Counted from the first letter of the stretch, positions 1 through 7,598 are shown. The stretch is DNA of 20,016 nucleotides from Aurantibacter sp042094015 (GCF_042094015.1 NZ_JBELDZ010000048.1:1-20016); one strand, 5' to 3'. Numbers and translations are program-made. The notes: generated from the sequence alone by a model not told the origin.

Positions 1-587
1 ATACCTTCAAACCTAAAATTTGCATTGTCTAAAAAAGATTTATAAACTTTTAGATTTTCATATGATTGATTCCAGTTAAAATATGCGATAGATGCTTTAA
101 ATATAATATTGTTAACTAATAGTTCTCGTTCTGCTAAAGTTTGGCTTTGATAAGCTTTTGCTTTCTTTAAATCTGCCATTCGTTTATTAATAAATAAACC
201 TTGACCTAAAGAGGCTGAAATACCAGCACTATATAATCCGTTATTTGGAACACTGTTTTCTGGGTTTAAAAACACACCAGAGTTCTCTTCAAATCCAGCC
301 TGTAATTCAATACCATACCATGTTGGCACTTTAAATTTGGCGTTGAGTTGATCAAAATATTCTTGAGATTTAAATTCTTTTGTGTTAAAATCGCCTTCTA
401 ATTTAGGGTCAAATCCTCCGCGAGCTTTTGTTAAATTTGCATTTCCTTCATCGATTTTTAGGTTAGCTTGTTTAGTAATTGGATGTTCTGATTTTACCAA
501 ATTAATATACTCGCTAAAACTAATAGTATTATCTATATCTTGAGCTAATATTATAATTGGGAATAATAAAAAGATTAAAATTCTCAT
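1..587 (-). CDS. TolC-family outer-membrane efflux protein, N-terminal part (cut by window edge)
   Basis: The minus-strand frame opens at the ATG at 587-585 and stays open to position 1, so only about 195 N-terminal residues are visible. It begins with a short Sec signal peptide (MRILIFLLFPIIILAQ, residues 1-16). The following region resembles the first helical and strand repeat of TolC-type channels: TISFSEYINLVKSEHP, then a stretch with GGFDPKLEG and a FKVPTWYGIELQAGF segment. Family members form the outer-membrane channel of tripartite exporters. It lies 3 nt after the HlyD-like adaptor stop codon, so it should be translated from the same transcript and be the last gene of the tetR-ABC-hlyD operon. 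The frame is too short for family-level certainty, but the context supports it strongly. Confidence 0.8.
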   Translation of the reverse strand, partial: MRILIFLLFPIIILAQDIDNTISFSEYINLVKSEHPITKQANLKIDEGNANLTKARGGFDPKLEGDFNTKEFKSQEYFDQLNAKFKVPTWYGIELQAGFEENSGVFLNPENSVPNNGLYSAGISASLGQGLFINKRMADLKKAKAYQSQTLAERELLVNNIIFKASIAYFNWNQSYENLKVYKSFLDNANFRFEG

Positions 588-590
588 AGG

Positions 591-1940
591 TTATTTTTTA
601 GTTTTTTCAGCTTTATTATCTATTGGTTGGTAATAGTTAGGAGGGAAACCATTTAGTTTTCTCCATAATTCAAACCAAATAGGAACATCTTCTAGTAAAC
701 CAATAGTTTTTGCTCCTGAACCAACTCTAACTGCTTTAGGCCATTCATGATCATCTTTGTCTGGAGCTAGTAGAATTCTAAATTTGCCATTTGGACTTAT
801 AAAATTTTCAATTGCAACAACTTTTGCGCCATAGGTTCCGTAACTAATATTAGGCCNNNNNNNNNNTCCATAGGTACCATAAGACACGTTTGGCCATCCA
901 CTAAATACAATTGCTGGCCATCCGTCAAACTGAATTCTAAAAGTTTCTCCAATATGTACTAAAGGTAAATCTATCGGGTCAACATAGGTCTCTATTGCTA
1001 CGTCATAATCACTTGGCATAATTCCAACTAATTTTTCACCTTCTTTAAATGTTTCTCCTAAACCAGCTTTTAGAGCTTTATTTATATAACCATTTTGTGG
1101 CGCGGTTATATAATACATATTATTTCTAAGTTGATAATTTGAGTTTTGATTTTCTAATTTAGAGACTTGAGCTTCTGCATCGAATTGACTAGATTCTGCT
1201 GTAAATTTATCGCTTTGAGATTTTGAGATTTTATCAGCATATTCTGCCGAAATTCTAATTAATTCAACTTTTGAATTCAAAAATTTGTTTTCTCTAGCAA
1301 TAACTTTTGCTTGAACTTCTTGAATTTTCAATCTTTTTTCTTCTACATCTTTTGTTGCTTTTAAACCTTCTTTAGCAAGAGTTTCTATACGCTCTAATTG
1401 AGTTTCTGCAATCTTATAGTTTAATTTTTCTGCTTCAAAATCTGTACTATCGCTTTTTACTTTTAGTTTAGCTTGTTGTATTTTTAGGCTTCTTTCCTTT
1501 ATTAAAGCAGTAACTTGATTATTTAATGCTCCAATTTTTGATTGATATGATGAAACAGATGATGTTTTAGCTTTAATTTGTTGATTGGTTCTTTCTACTA
1601 ACCTTGGGTCAAAATACTCACTTTTAACTTCAGAAATATGAAGTATAGTATCGCCCTTTTTTACAAAATCACCTTCACGAACATGCCATTTTTCTATTCT
1701 TCCAGGAATAACAGATTGAATGGTTTGTGGTCTTTGGTCTGGTTTTAAAGTTGTAACTAAACCATTACTGTTAATGTTTTGAGTCCATGGAAGGAATATT
1801 ATTATAATACATAAAACCCCAAACAATTTTAATAAACGGTTAAACATTTTATAATGGTCCTTGTTAAATGCTTTTTTATAAGCTTTATACTCATTAAGCT
1901 TAACGTGTTTTCCAACTGAGTTTTCTGATATATTAAGCAT
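591..1940 (-). CDS. HlyD-family periplasmic adaptor (membrane fusion) protein, interrupted by an N gap
   Basis: Adaptor linking an inner-membrane transporter to a TolC channel. There is no cleavable signal. One N-terminal membrane anchor lies at about residues 35-51 (LLKLFGVLCIIIIFLPW). A biotinyl-lipoyl-like half follows at about 64-110 (VIPGRIEKWHVREGDFVKKGD), then a long charged coiled-coil hairpin at about 112-270. The second lipoyl half is YITAPQNGYINKAL (277-290), followed by a C-terminal beta domain with FDGWPAIVFSGWPN. The ORF is 449 codons including four with Ns. WPNVSYGTYG (349-358) is followed by undetermined residues and then PNISYGTYG (363-371); I believe the intact family has this segment once, so the reading around the gap is unreliable. 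The gene lies 4 nt after the ABC gene and 3 nt before the TolC gene. The substrate is unknown. Confidence 0.9.
   Translation of the reverse strand: MLNISENSVGKHVKLNEYKAYKKAFNKDHYKMFNRLLKLFGVLCIIIIFLPWTQNINSNGLVTTLKPDQRPQTIQSVIPGRIEKWHVREGDFVKKGDTILHISEVKSEYFDPRLVERTNQQIKAKTSSVSSYQSKIGALNNQVTALIKERSLKIQQAKLKVKSDSTDFEAEKLNYKIAETQLERIETLAKEGLKATKDVEEKRLKIQEVQAKVIARENKFLNSKVELIRISAEYADKISKSQSDKFTAESSQFDAEAQVSKLENQNSNYQLRNNMYYITAPQNGYINKALKAGLGETFKEGEKLVGIMPSDYDVAIETYVDPIDLPLVHIGETFRIQFDGWPAIVFSGWPNVSYGTYGXXXXPNISYGTYGAKVVAIENFISPNGKFRILLAPDKDDHEWPKAVRVGSGAKTIGLLEDVPIWFELWRKLNGFPPNYYQPIDNKAEKTKK
829..895. repeat. Diverged direct duplicate of 28 bases flanking the N gap
   Basis: Positions 829-856 and 868-895 align without gaps and match at 20 of 28 bases. 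They encode almost the same peptide on the minus strand (PNISYGTYG and PNVSYGTYG). Seven of the eight differences are silent, and one serine codon differs as AGT versus TCT. That pattern fits two homologous but diverged sequences laid side by side rather than a recent tandem duplication or read error. Confidence 0.85.
857..866. other. Run of ten Ns (assembly gap)
   Basis: Ten undetermined bases lie inside the HlyD-like gene. Ten is a nominal spacer used by some scaffolders, so the true distance is unknown and may be zero or negative. The codon after the gap reads NGG followed by CCT, consistent with the conserved Trp-Pro of this protein family. The reading frame happens to be preserved across the gap. 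Confidence 0.99.
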
Positions 1941-1944
1941 AATT

Positions 1945-3600
1945 TTAGTTTATTTTACCTTTTTCTAAGGTTATTATTCTTGAACATTTTGTTTGCCATT
2001 CTGGGTTTTTACTCACAACAACAAGAGACCAAATATTATTTTTATTAGTTAAATAATCTATTATTTTTGATGCTTCTTTAGGGTCGAATTGATCTAAAGG
2101 GTCTTTTAATAACAATAATTTAGGTTGTTTTAATAATGCTCTTGCTAATAAAATTTTCTTATTGTTTGTATTAGAAATTCGTTTTCCTTCAGGATAAATA
2201 ATAGTTTCTATACCATTAGGTTGTTCTTTAATAAAATCTGTTAATCCAATATTTGTGATAACCTGGTCTATTTCACTATCAGTAATATTTGAGTCTGTAA
2301 AGGTTAGATTTTCTCTAATTGTACCTTCAAAAGGTGTTTCTTCTGCTAGTACTTGACCTATTAATCCTCTATAGCTATTTAGATTTATTCCAGAATATGC
2401 CAAATCATTAATGTTTAACTTTCCTTTTGTTGGTTCAATAATTCCGGCTATTGCTTTTAATAATGTAGCTTTACCGGCACTTTGACCACCATTTATAACT
2501 ATAAACTCATTATGGTTTATAGTTAAATTAATTCTATCTAAAATTGGTGAATCTCTATCTGGAACAGAGTAAATGTAATTCTCTAATTCTATTTTTAAAT
2601 TTTCAGAATTAGAAATTCTTTTACCGTTTTGATGCTCTATTGGTTTATCAGAAACTTGCCCTAATTTTTCTAAAGAAGTTAACAGATCATAAAATGTTTC
2701 TAATCCTAATAGTAGTTTTTCTACAGAATTAATAACTAAAAGTATAATAATTTCGGCCGCTACAAATTGACCAATATTCATTTGTTGATTTAAAACTAAT
2801 ATTCCACCAATTAAAAGTAAACCTGCTGTAACTAATATTTTAAATGCAATTAATTGTTTAAATTGAAGTATTAAAACTTTAAAATGACTTTCTCTAGCCT
2901 TTAAATAACCCGTAACTAAGTCATCATTTTTTTCCATAGCTAAACTAGTTTTTCCAGATAATTTAAAGCTAATTACGCTTCTAGCAATTTCCTGTAACCA
3001 ATGTGCAACTTTGTACTTATATTTAGACTCAGCTAAGCTTGTTTCTAATCCTTTTTTTGCAGTATATTTAAATACTACATATATAAGAAGGAGTAAGAAT
3101 ATACCATATATTATAAAAAATGGATGATAAAATGAAAGTATTAATAACCCAAATATTATTTGTAATAAAGCAGCAGGAAAATCTATAACTATTTTCGATA
3201 TTCCTTTTTGAACAATAAGTGTATCAAAAAAACGATTTGCTAATTCTGGCGGATAATAACTTCTAAATTCACTCATTTTAATTTTAGGAAACCTAAAGGC
3301 AAACTCAAAAGATGAACGTGTAAATATTTTTTGTTGAATATTCTCTGAAATTCTAATTTGCATTAATTGAAGAATTCCAACAAAAGCTACACCTAATGTA
3401 ACTAATGTAACTAATACAATATAAGACGAACTTATTTGTGCGCCTTGAATCATATTAATAATAGCTTGTATTCCTAAAGGAAGAGACAGGTTAACCAATC
3501 CAGCAAATATGGCATAAAATAGCACTTGCCTAATGTCTTGTCTATCTAATTGTAAAAGTCTTAAGAAACGTTGCCAAGAGGTAATCATTATCTTATTCAT
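1945..3600 (-). CDS. ABC exporter subunit (membrane domain fused to a degenerate nucleotide-binding domain)
   Basis: 551 residues with the layout of a half-size ABC exporter: a membrane domain with about six helices (roughly residues 25-48, 60-80, 139-178, 250-298), then a nucleotide-binding domain from about 335. No N-terminal peptidase domain is present. The ATPase motifs are badly eroded. The Walker A equivalent is GGQSAGKA (371-378), keeping Lys377 but with Ala378 where Ser/Thr binds magnesium. The signature LSGGQ reads ISNTN (475-479). Walker B ends LLLLKDP (495-501), with Lys499 for the aspartate and Asp500 for the catalytic glutamate. The switch histidine position is Lys531. The Q-loop Gln416 remains. 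It lies between the regulator (3 nt upstream) and the HlyD gene (4 nt downstream). It is clearly an ABC exporter by fold; whether it hydrolyses ATP is doubtful. Confidence 0.9.
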   Translation of the reverse strand: MNKIMITSWQRFLRLLQLDRQDIRQVLFYAIFAGLVNLSLPLGIQAIINMIQGAQISSSYIVLVTLVTLGVAFVGILQLMQIRISENIQQKIFTRSSFEFAFRFPKIKMSEFRSYYPPELANRFFDTLIVQKGISKIVIDFPAALLQIIFGLLILSFYHPFFIIYGIFLLLLIYVVFKYTAKKGLETSLAESKYKYKVAHWLQEIARSVISFKLSGKTSLAMEKNDDLVTGYLKARESHFKVLILQFKQLIAFKILVTAGLLLIGGILVLNQQMNIGQFVAAEIIILLVINSVEKLLLGLETFYDLLTSLEKLGQVSDKPIEHQNGKRISNSENLKIELENYIYSVPDRDSPILDRINLTINHNEFIVINGGQSAGKATLLKAIAGIIEPTKGKLNINDLAYSGINLNSYRGLIGQVLAEETPFEGTIRENLTFTDSNITDSEIDQVITNIGLTDFIKEQPNGIETIIYPEGKRISNTNNKKILLARALLKQPKLLLLKDPLDQFDPKEASKIIDYLTNKNNIWSLVVVSKNPEWQTKCSRIITLEKGKIN

Positions 3601-3603
3601 AAA

Positions 3604-4278
3604 TTAATGTTTTAAAGTGTTAAATACTAAGTTTTTAAAATAAGATGTAGGATCATTAGTTTCTTTAAAGTCTGATATAGAGCTAAAATGATCTTTTATG
3701 AATTGCATATGTAAAGCACCATCTATAACAGAACTAGCTAAACTAAATGGATGTTGGTAATCTGGGTTAACGTCTAAAACCATATTTTTTAAGCGTGTTA
3801 CTAATCTTTTAAAAGTAGCGAAATAACCTTCTTTATTTTCTATGTCTACTTCTTTTGTTAAGTAAGATTTTGAGTATTCATTTATAATAATGCGTTTTAA
3901 AGCTATTTCATCAATATGATTATAATTTGTATCTAAACTTGTGTTTTGAGTCAAAATACTAATTGCTATTTCTAATTTTAATTTAGAATTAGAGATGTTA
4001 TTTGTGGCAAAGACTAACTGATATTCTAACCAGCTCCAATACCATGACGACAAATAGAGAAGTAGTTTGTGTTTACTTTCAAAATAACGATAAATTGAAC
4101 TTTCGTTAGAATTAATTTTAACACCTAATTTTTTAAAAGTAAATGAGTCAAATCCAATTTCATCAATTAATAAAATACTAGATTCTATTATGCGTTTGCC
4201 CAAATCAGAAGACTCAGGATCTTTTAAATAAATTTTATCATTAATATTTATCTTTATGCTTGATAGTAGATTATTCAT
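3604..4278 (-). CDS. TetR/AcrR-family transcriptional regulator
   Basis: 224 residues. The DNA-binding domain lies at about residues 26-72: a first helix (GKRIIESSILLIDEIGFDSF), then a helix-turn-helix ending in the typical NESSIYRYFESKHKLLLYL segment (58-76). The C-terminal two thirds is a variable helical ligand and dimer domain rich in aromatic residues near its start (YWSWLEYQ). It is the first gene of the export operon, with the ABC gene starting 3 nt downstream, so it probably represses its own operon in response to the exported compound or a related ligand. Two inverted repeats upstream are candidate binding sites. The family call is confident. The ligand, and repression rather than activation, are inferred. 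Confidence 0.88.
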   Translation of the reverse strand: MNNLLSSIKININDKIYLKDPESSDLGKRIIESSILLIDEIGFDSFTFKKLGVKINSNESSIYRYFESKHKLLLYLSSWYWSWLEYQLVFATNNISNSKLKLEIAISILTQNTSLDTNYNHIDEIALKRIIINEYSKSYLTKEVDIENKEGYFATFKRLVTRLKNMVLDVNPDYQHPFSLASSVIDGALHMQFIKDHFSSISDFKETNDPTSYFKNLVFNTLKH

Positions 4279-4296
4279 TATTAACTAATTTAATTT

Positions 4297-4304
4297 CAAA
4301 TTTA
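4297..4304 (-). promoter_or_regulatory. Candidate -7 box for the tetR-ABC-hlyD-tolC operon
   Basis: On the minus strand this reads TAAATTTG, an exact fit to the Bacteroidota -7 element TAnnTTTG, 18 nt before the regulator start codon. No clear TTG -33 element lies 17-23 nt further upstream, so the promoter may be weak or need an activator. Its upstream end overlaps the palindrome at 4303-4319 by two bases. Confidence 0.45.
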
Positions 4305-4319
4305 ATAGTATTACTATTA
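4303..4319. promoter_or_regulatory. 17-base perfect palindrome, candidate operator of the TetR-type regulator
   Basis: TAATAGTA-T-TACTATTA is a perfect inverted repeat with 8-base arms around one central base. It touches the candidate -7 box of the regulator's own promoter, the position expected for an autorepressor operator. Dyads of about this size are typical of TetR-family sites. AT-rich DNA produces chance palindromes, so this is not proof. Confidence 0.5.
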
Positions 4320-4345
4320 TAAATGAAATTTTTAGTATTAATTTA

Positions 4346-4364
4346 ACTAATAGTATGTATTAGT
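4346..4364. promoter_or_regulatory. Second inverted repeat upstream of the TetR-type gene
   Basis: ACTAATA-GTATG-TATTAGT has perfect 7-base arms and a 5-base spacer. It shares the TAATA/TATTA and TAGTAT words with the palindrome at 4303-4319. It lies about 26 bases further from the start codon, between that site and the mscS-like stop codon. It could be a second operator or bind another factor. Confidence 0.35.
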
Positions 4365-4375
4365 ATTTCTTATTA

Positions 4376-5620
4376 TTAGACCTTAAAACTATTAGAATTA
4401 GGAAGTTCAAAGATTTCTAAATCAAAATAAATAACAGAAGCTAGAATGTGATCAAAGATATCTGCTATAATATATTCGTAGTTTTGCCAACGTTTATCTT
4501 TGCTAAAAGCATAAATTTCTATAGGTAAGCCTTGAGTTGTAGGTTTTAACTGCCTTGTCATGATAAACATATCTTTGTTTATTGCAGAATGATTTTCAAT
4601 ATAAGTTTCTATATATTTTCTAAAAACACCAATGTTAGTTAAGTTTCGTCCGTTAATTAAAACAGACTTGTCTATGTTGTTTTTTGTATTGTAATTATTT
4701 ATTTCCGTTTGACGTTTTTCTAAATAACTAGTTATTAAATGTATCTCTTTTAATTCATTTATATCATTCTCTTTTAAATGCTTTATACTATTCATATCTA
4801 TAATAATAGAACGTTTTATGCGTCTTCCTCCAGAATTTTGCATACCTCGCCAATTCTGAAAAGAATCCGATATTAATGCATATGTGGGAATAGTTGTAAT
4901 TGTCATATCAAAATTCTGAACTTTTACAGTTGCTAAATTAATTTCACAAACATCTCCATCTGCGCCATATTTTTCAAAAGTTATCCAATCTCCAATTCTA
5001 ACCATATCGTTTATGGAAACCTGAATACTTGCTACAAAACCTAAAATGGTGTCTTTAAAAATTAATATAATTACTGCAGAAATAGCACCTAAACCAGTTA
5101 AAAACCTAAGCATTGGTATATTACTTATATAAGCGAATGAAAATAGAATACCAGTTAGCCAAGCAAAAATCATAAATACTTGAATGTAACTATCTATAGG
5201 TTTATCTTTAAAATTAGATAATGTTTTTAAATAATCTTTTACAGCGTTTAAAATACTTCTAACTATCCAAAGCGATAAAATTATTGCTGCAACACCTACA
5301 ATTTTACTTAATGGATTTAAAATGAACTTGTAGTCTCTAAATACGAAAGGAATTAATTCAAAAGCAACAATTAAAGGAATAACGTGTGCTATATTTCTAG
5401 GTACTTTATTTGTAATTAAGATATCATCAAAATTAGTTTTTGTTTTTCCTGCTAATTGAGCAAAAAATAATCGAAGTAGCCTTCTTGTAATAGTATCTAC
5501 TATAAATACAAGAATTAATAATGCTACAAAAAGAATGATCATATTTAATATTTTGGCTGTACTATCTGAAACAGACCAAGATAAAAATAGATTATAAAAG
5601 TAACAACTAATAGATTCCAT
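4376..5620 (-). CDS. MscS-type mechanosensitive channel, YbdG-like
   Basis: 414 residues, close to the length of E. coli YbdG. Hydrophobic segments lie at about residues 23-42, 78-95, 103-122, 147-165 and 170-190. The last is the pore-lining helix region (LTGLGAISAVIILIFKDTI), followed by the beta domain (SIQVSINDMVRIGDWITFE, 198-216). The stretch VQNFDMTITTIPTYAL then SDSFQNWRGM and GGRRIKR (about 234-270) is characteristic of the YbdG branch. The channel opens under membrane tension and releases solutes during osmotic downshock. It ends 97 nt before the tetR-like gene, which has its own promoter features, so it is probably not part of the export operon. The start at 5620 is preceded by a good -7 box. 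Confidence 0.92.
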   Translation of the reverse strand: MESISCYFYNLFLSWSVSDSTAKILNMIILFVALLILVFIVDTITRRLLRLFFAQLAGKTKTNFDDILITNKVPRNIAHVIPLIVAFELIPFVFRDYKFILNPLSKIVGVAAIILSLWIVRSILNAVKDYLKTLSNFKDKPIDSYIQVFMIFAWLTGILFSFAYISNIPMLRFLTGLGAISAVIILIFKDTILGFVASIQVSINDMVRIGDWITFEKYGADGDVCEINLATVKVQNFDMTITTIPTYALISDSFQNWRGMQNSGGRRIKRSIIIDMNSIKHLKENDINELKEIHLITSYLEKRQTEINNYNTKNNIDKSVLINGRNLTNIGVFRKYIETYIENHSAINKDMFIMTRQLKPTTQGLPIEIYAFSKDKRWQNYEYIIADIFDHILASVIYFDLEIFELPNSNSFKV

Positions 5621-5638
5621 GTCTAGATTGATTTAAAG

Positions 5639-5646
5639 CAAAAATA
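5639..5646 (-). promoter_or_regulatory. Candidate -7 box for the mechanosensitive channel gene
   Basis: The minus strand reads TATTTTTG, matching TAnnTTTG, 18 nt before the start codon at 5620. No convincing TTG lies at the usual -33 distance. The hairpin at 5655-5684 sits just upstream and would cover the -33 region. Confidence 0.4.
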
Positions 5647-5654
5647 CTATCATT

Positions 5655-5684
5655 TTTAGCATTAAAGTGATGTGTAATGCTAAA
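5655..5684. other. 10-bp inverted repeat just after rluE
   Basis: TTTAGCATTA and TAATGCTAAA form a perfect 10-bp stem with a 10-base loop, starting 3 nt after the rluE stop codon. On the minus strand the stem is followed by AAAATGATAG rather than a T tract, so it does not look like a standard intrinsic terminator. It may stabilise or process the rluE mRNA 3' end, or act as a protein-binding dyad upstream of the channel gene promoter. Confidence 0.4.
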
Positions 5685-5686
5685 GT

Positions 5687-6280
5687 TTAAATAAAGTTTT
5701 TAATCTGTTTTATTTCTTTTGGAGTATTAAATAAGTTTGGGTCTAATTTTATAGCACCAATTCGTACTCGAACTAATCGTAAAGTAGGAAAACCTACTGC
5801 AGCTGTCATTTTTCTAACTTGTCTAAATTTGCCTTCTGTTACAGTTATAGAAACCCAAGATGTTGGTCCGTGACGTTCATCTCGTATTTTTTTTCTACGT
5901 TCTGGTAACTCAGGTAATTCTAATATTTTAAAGGCTTTGCAAGGTTTAGTCTTGTATAAATCTCCATTTATACTAATATTTAAACCATTTTGAAGTTGAT
6001 TTAAAGCCTCACTAGTAATTAAGCCATCTATTTGTGCATAATATTCTTTTTCAACCTTAGAACTATTTACATAGTAACTGGTTTTACCACAAGTTGTTAA
6101 TAGAAGTAAGCCTTCGCTATCTTCATCTAGTCTGCCAATTGGCATAATATTTTCTGGAAATTGACCTAAATCACCTAAAAAATGCTTCTTTTTTTGATGT
6201 TTACAATTTGTAGAAAATTGACTTAACATACCAAATGGTTTACAGACTTTAAAATTATGATGTTTCTGACTTGACTCCAT
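5687..6280 (-). CDS. rluE: 23S rRNA pseudouridine synthase RluE
   Basis: 197 residues of the RsuA/RluB/RluE family without an N-terminal S4 domain, as in E. coli RluE, which makes pseudouridine 2457 in 23S rRNA. The catalytic loop is GRLDEDSEGLL (49-59) with Asp52 as the nucleophile. The C-terminal half contains GPTSWVSITVTEGKFRQVRK followed by GFPTLRLVRV, very close to the RluE block with PTSW and RQVR-M. The sequence starts almost directly with the KPFGMLSQF strand. It lies 62 nt downstream of hutI on the same strand with no clear terminator between, so partial co-transcription is possible. A hairpin follows its stop codon. Confidence 0.88.
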   Translation of the reverse strand: MESSQKHHNFKVCKPFGMLSQFSTNCKHQKKKHFLGDLGQFPENIMPIGRLDEDSEGLLLLTTCGKTSYYVNSSKVEKEYYAQIDGLITSEALNQLQNGLNISINGDLYKTKPCKAFKILELPELPERRKKIRDERHGPTSWVSITVTEGKFRQVRKMTAAVGFPTLRLVRVRIGAIKLDPNLFNTPKEIKQIKNFI

Positions 6281-6342
6281 TTTAATTACTTAGCAACTTT
6301 ATAGGATTTTAACTAACTTTTATCTTAAGTGATTTAGTGTTA

Positions 6343-7581
6343 TTATAAAACAAGTTTCCCATTAATCAAGATCTTTTCAATACAGTTTTCCCCAAAAGCA
6401 TAAGGTAAATAATTGTAATTCTCTATTGGTTTTGTAATGATTAAATTAGCTTTCTTTCCTTTAGTAATACTTCCATATTGATTTGAAATTTCCATAGCAA
6501 AAGCTCCATTTAAAGTTGCTGCGTTTATGGCTTCTTCTGGAGTTAGTTTCATTTTTATACAAGCTGTACTTACTACAAAATTCATATTACCGCTTGGTGT
6601 AGAACCAGGATTATAGTCTGTAGCTAAAGCTATAGGTAAGCCAGCTTCTAAAAGCTGTTTTGCTGGTGTATATGGAATACTTAAAAAATAGGAGCAAGAA
6701 GGCAATGCAACTGGCATAGTGTTACTATTTTGAAGTGCAATAACATCTTCAGGACTTAATTCTTCTAAATGATCGACACTTACTGCATTATATTCTACTG
6801 CTAATTTTACACCACCAAAACTATTAAATTGATTAACGTGTATTTTAGATTTTAAGCCATATTTTTTTCCAGCTTCCATAATACGTTTTGTATCCTCTAA
6901 ATCAAAATAACCTTTTTCGCAAAATATGTCTATATAATCAGCTAAATCTTCAGATTCAATTTTTGGTAACATATCTTTTATAATATGATCTAAATAACCT
7001 GATTTGTTGTCCTTAAATTCTTTTGGAACTGCATGAGCTCCTAAAAAAGTAGCTTTAATTTTTATGTTTTGTTCTTTTTTTAATCGTTTTATAACACGAA
7101 GCATTTTAAGTTCTGCCTCTAAGGTTAGTCCATAGCCAGATTTAATTTCTAAAGCACCAGTTCCTAATTTTATAAGCTGATTAATACGTTGAAGTGACTG
7201 TTGGTATAAATCATCTTCAGTCGTATTTTGAAGTGTTTTAGCGGAATTTAATATTCCACCACCACGATTTGCAATGTCTTCGTAACTTAATCCATTAATT
7301 CTATCTACAAATTCCTGAACTCTATTTCCTGCATAAACTACATGAGTATGAGAATCGCACCAAGTAGGCATAACTATTTTACCTGAAGCATCAATTATTG
7401 TTTCGGCTTTAGTAGAGTAGCAGTCTTCCATTTTTCCAAAATCAACTATAGTATCATTTTCAATTAAAAGATACGCGTTTTCAATTAATGGTAAGGTTTT
7501 CATTTCTTCACCAGAAACTTTTAAGATGTTAGCTTCTCTAACTTGTATTAGTTGTTTTATGTTGATTATTAGTGTTGTCAT
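6343..7581 (-). CDS. hutI: Imidazolonepropionase
   Basis: Hydrolyses 4-imidazolone-5-propionate to N-formimino-glutamate, the third step of histidine degradation in the cytoplasm. It has 412 residues, the normal family length, and an amidohydrolase barrel with visible metal and active-site residues: HTH in DSHTH (His78, His80), GAHAVP (His183), KIHVNQFN (His248), DHLEE (His271) and ATDYNPGS (Asp322). The C-terminal ITKGKKANLIITKP strand is typical of amidohydrolases. It is separated from fumC upstream by a strong terminator, and I see no standard promoter in the 68-nt gap, so its expression signal is unclear. The other hut gene in the window, hutH, is 12 kb away on the opposite strand; hutU is not present. 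Confidence 0.97.
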   Translation of the reverse strand: MTTLIINIKQLIQVREANILKVSGEEMKTLPLIENAYLLIENDTIVDFGKMEDCYSTKAETIIDASGKIVMPTWCDSHTHVVYAGNRVQEFVDRINGLSYEDIANRGGGILNSAKTLQNTTEDDLYQQSLQRINQLIKLGTGALEIKSGYGLTLEAELKMLRVIKRLKKEQNIKIKATFLGAHAVPKEFKDNKSGYLDHIIKDMLPKIESEDLADYIDIFCEKGYFDLEDTKRIMEAGKKYGLKSKIHVNQFNSFGGVKLAVEYNAVSVDHLEELSPEDVIALQNSNTMPVALPSCSYFLSIPYTPAKQLLEAGLPIALATDYNPGSTPSGNMNFVVSTACIKMKLTPEEAINAATLNGAFAMEISNQYGSITKGKKANLIITKPIENYNYLPYAFGENCIEKILINGKLVL

Positions 7582-7598
7582 AATTCAGAATTAAGTAT

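Noticed and set aside
4279..4375. Short repeated TAGTAT/TAATA words considered as a CRISPR-like or iteron array
   Set aside because: The words are irregularly spaced, only 5-8 bases long and better explained as two operator dyads; there are no spacers of even length and no cas or rep gene.
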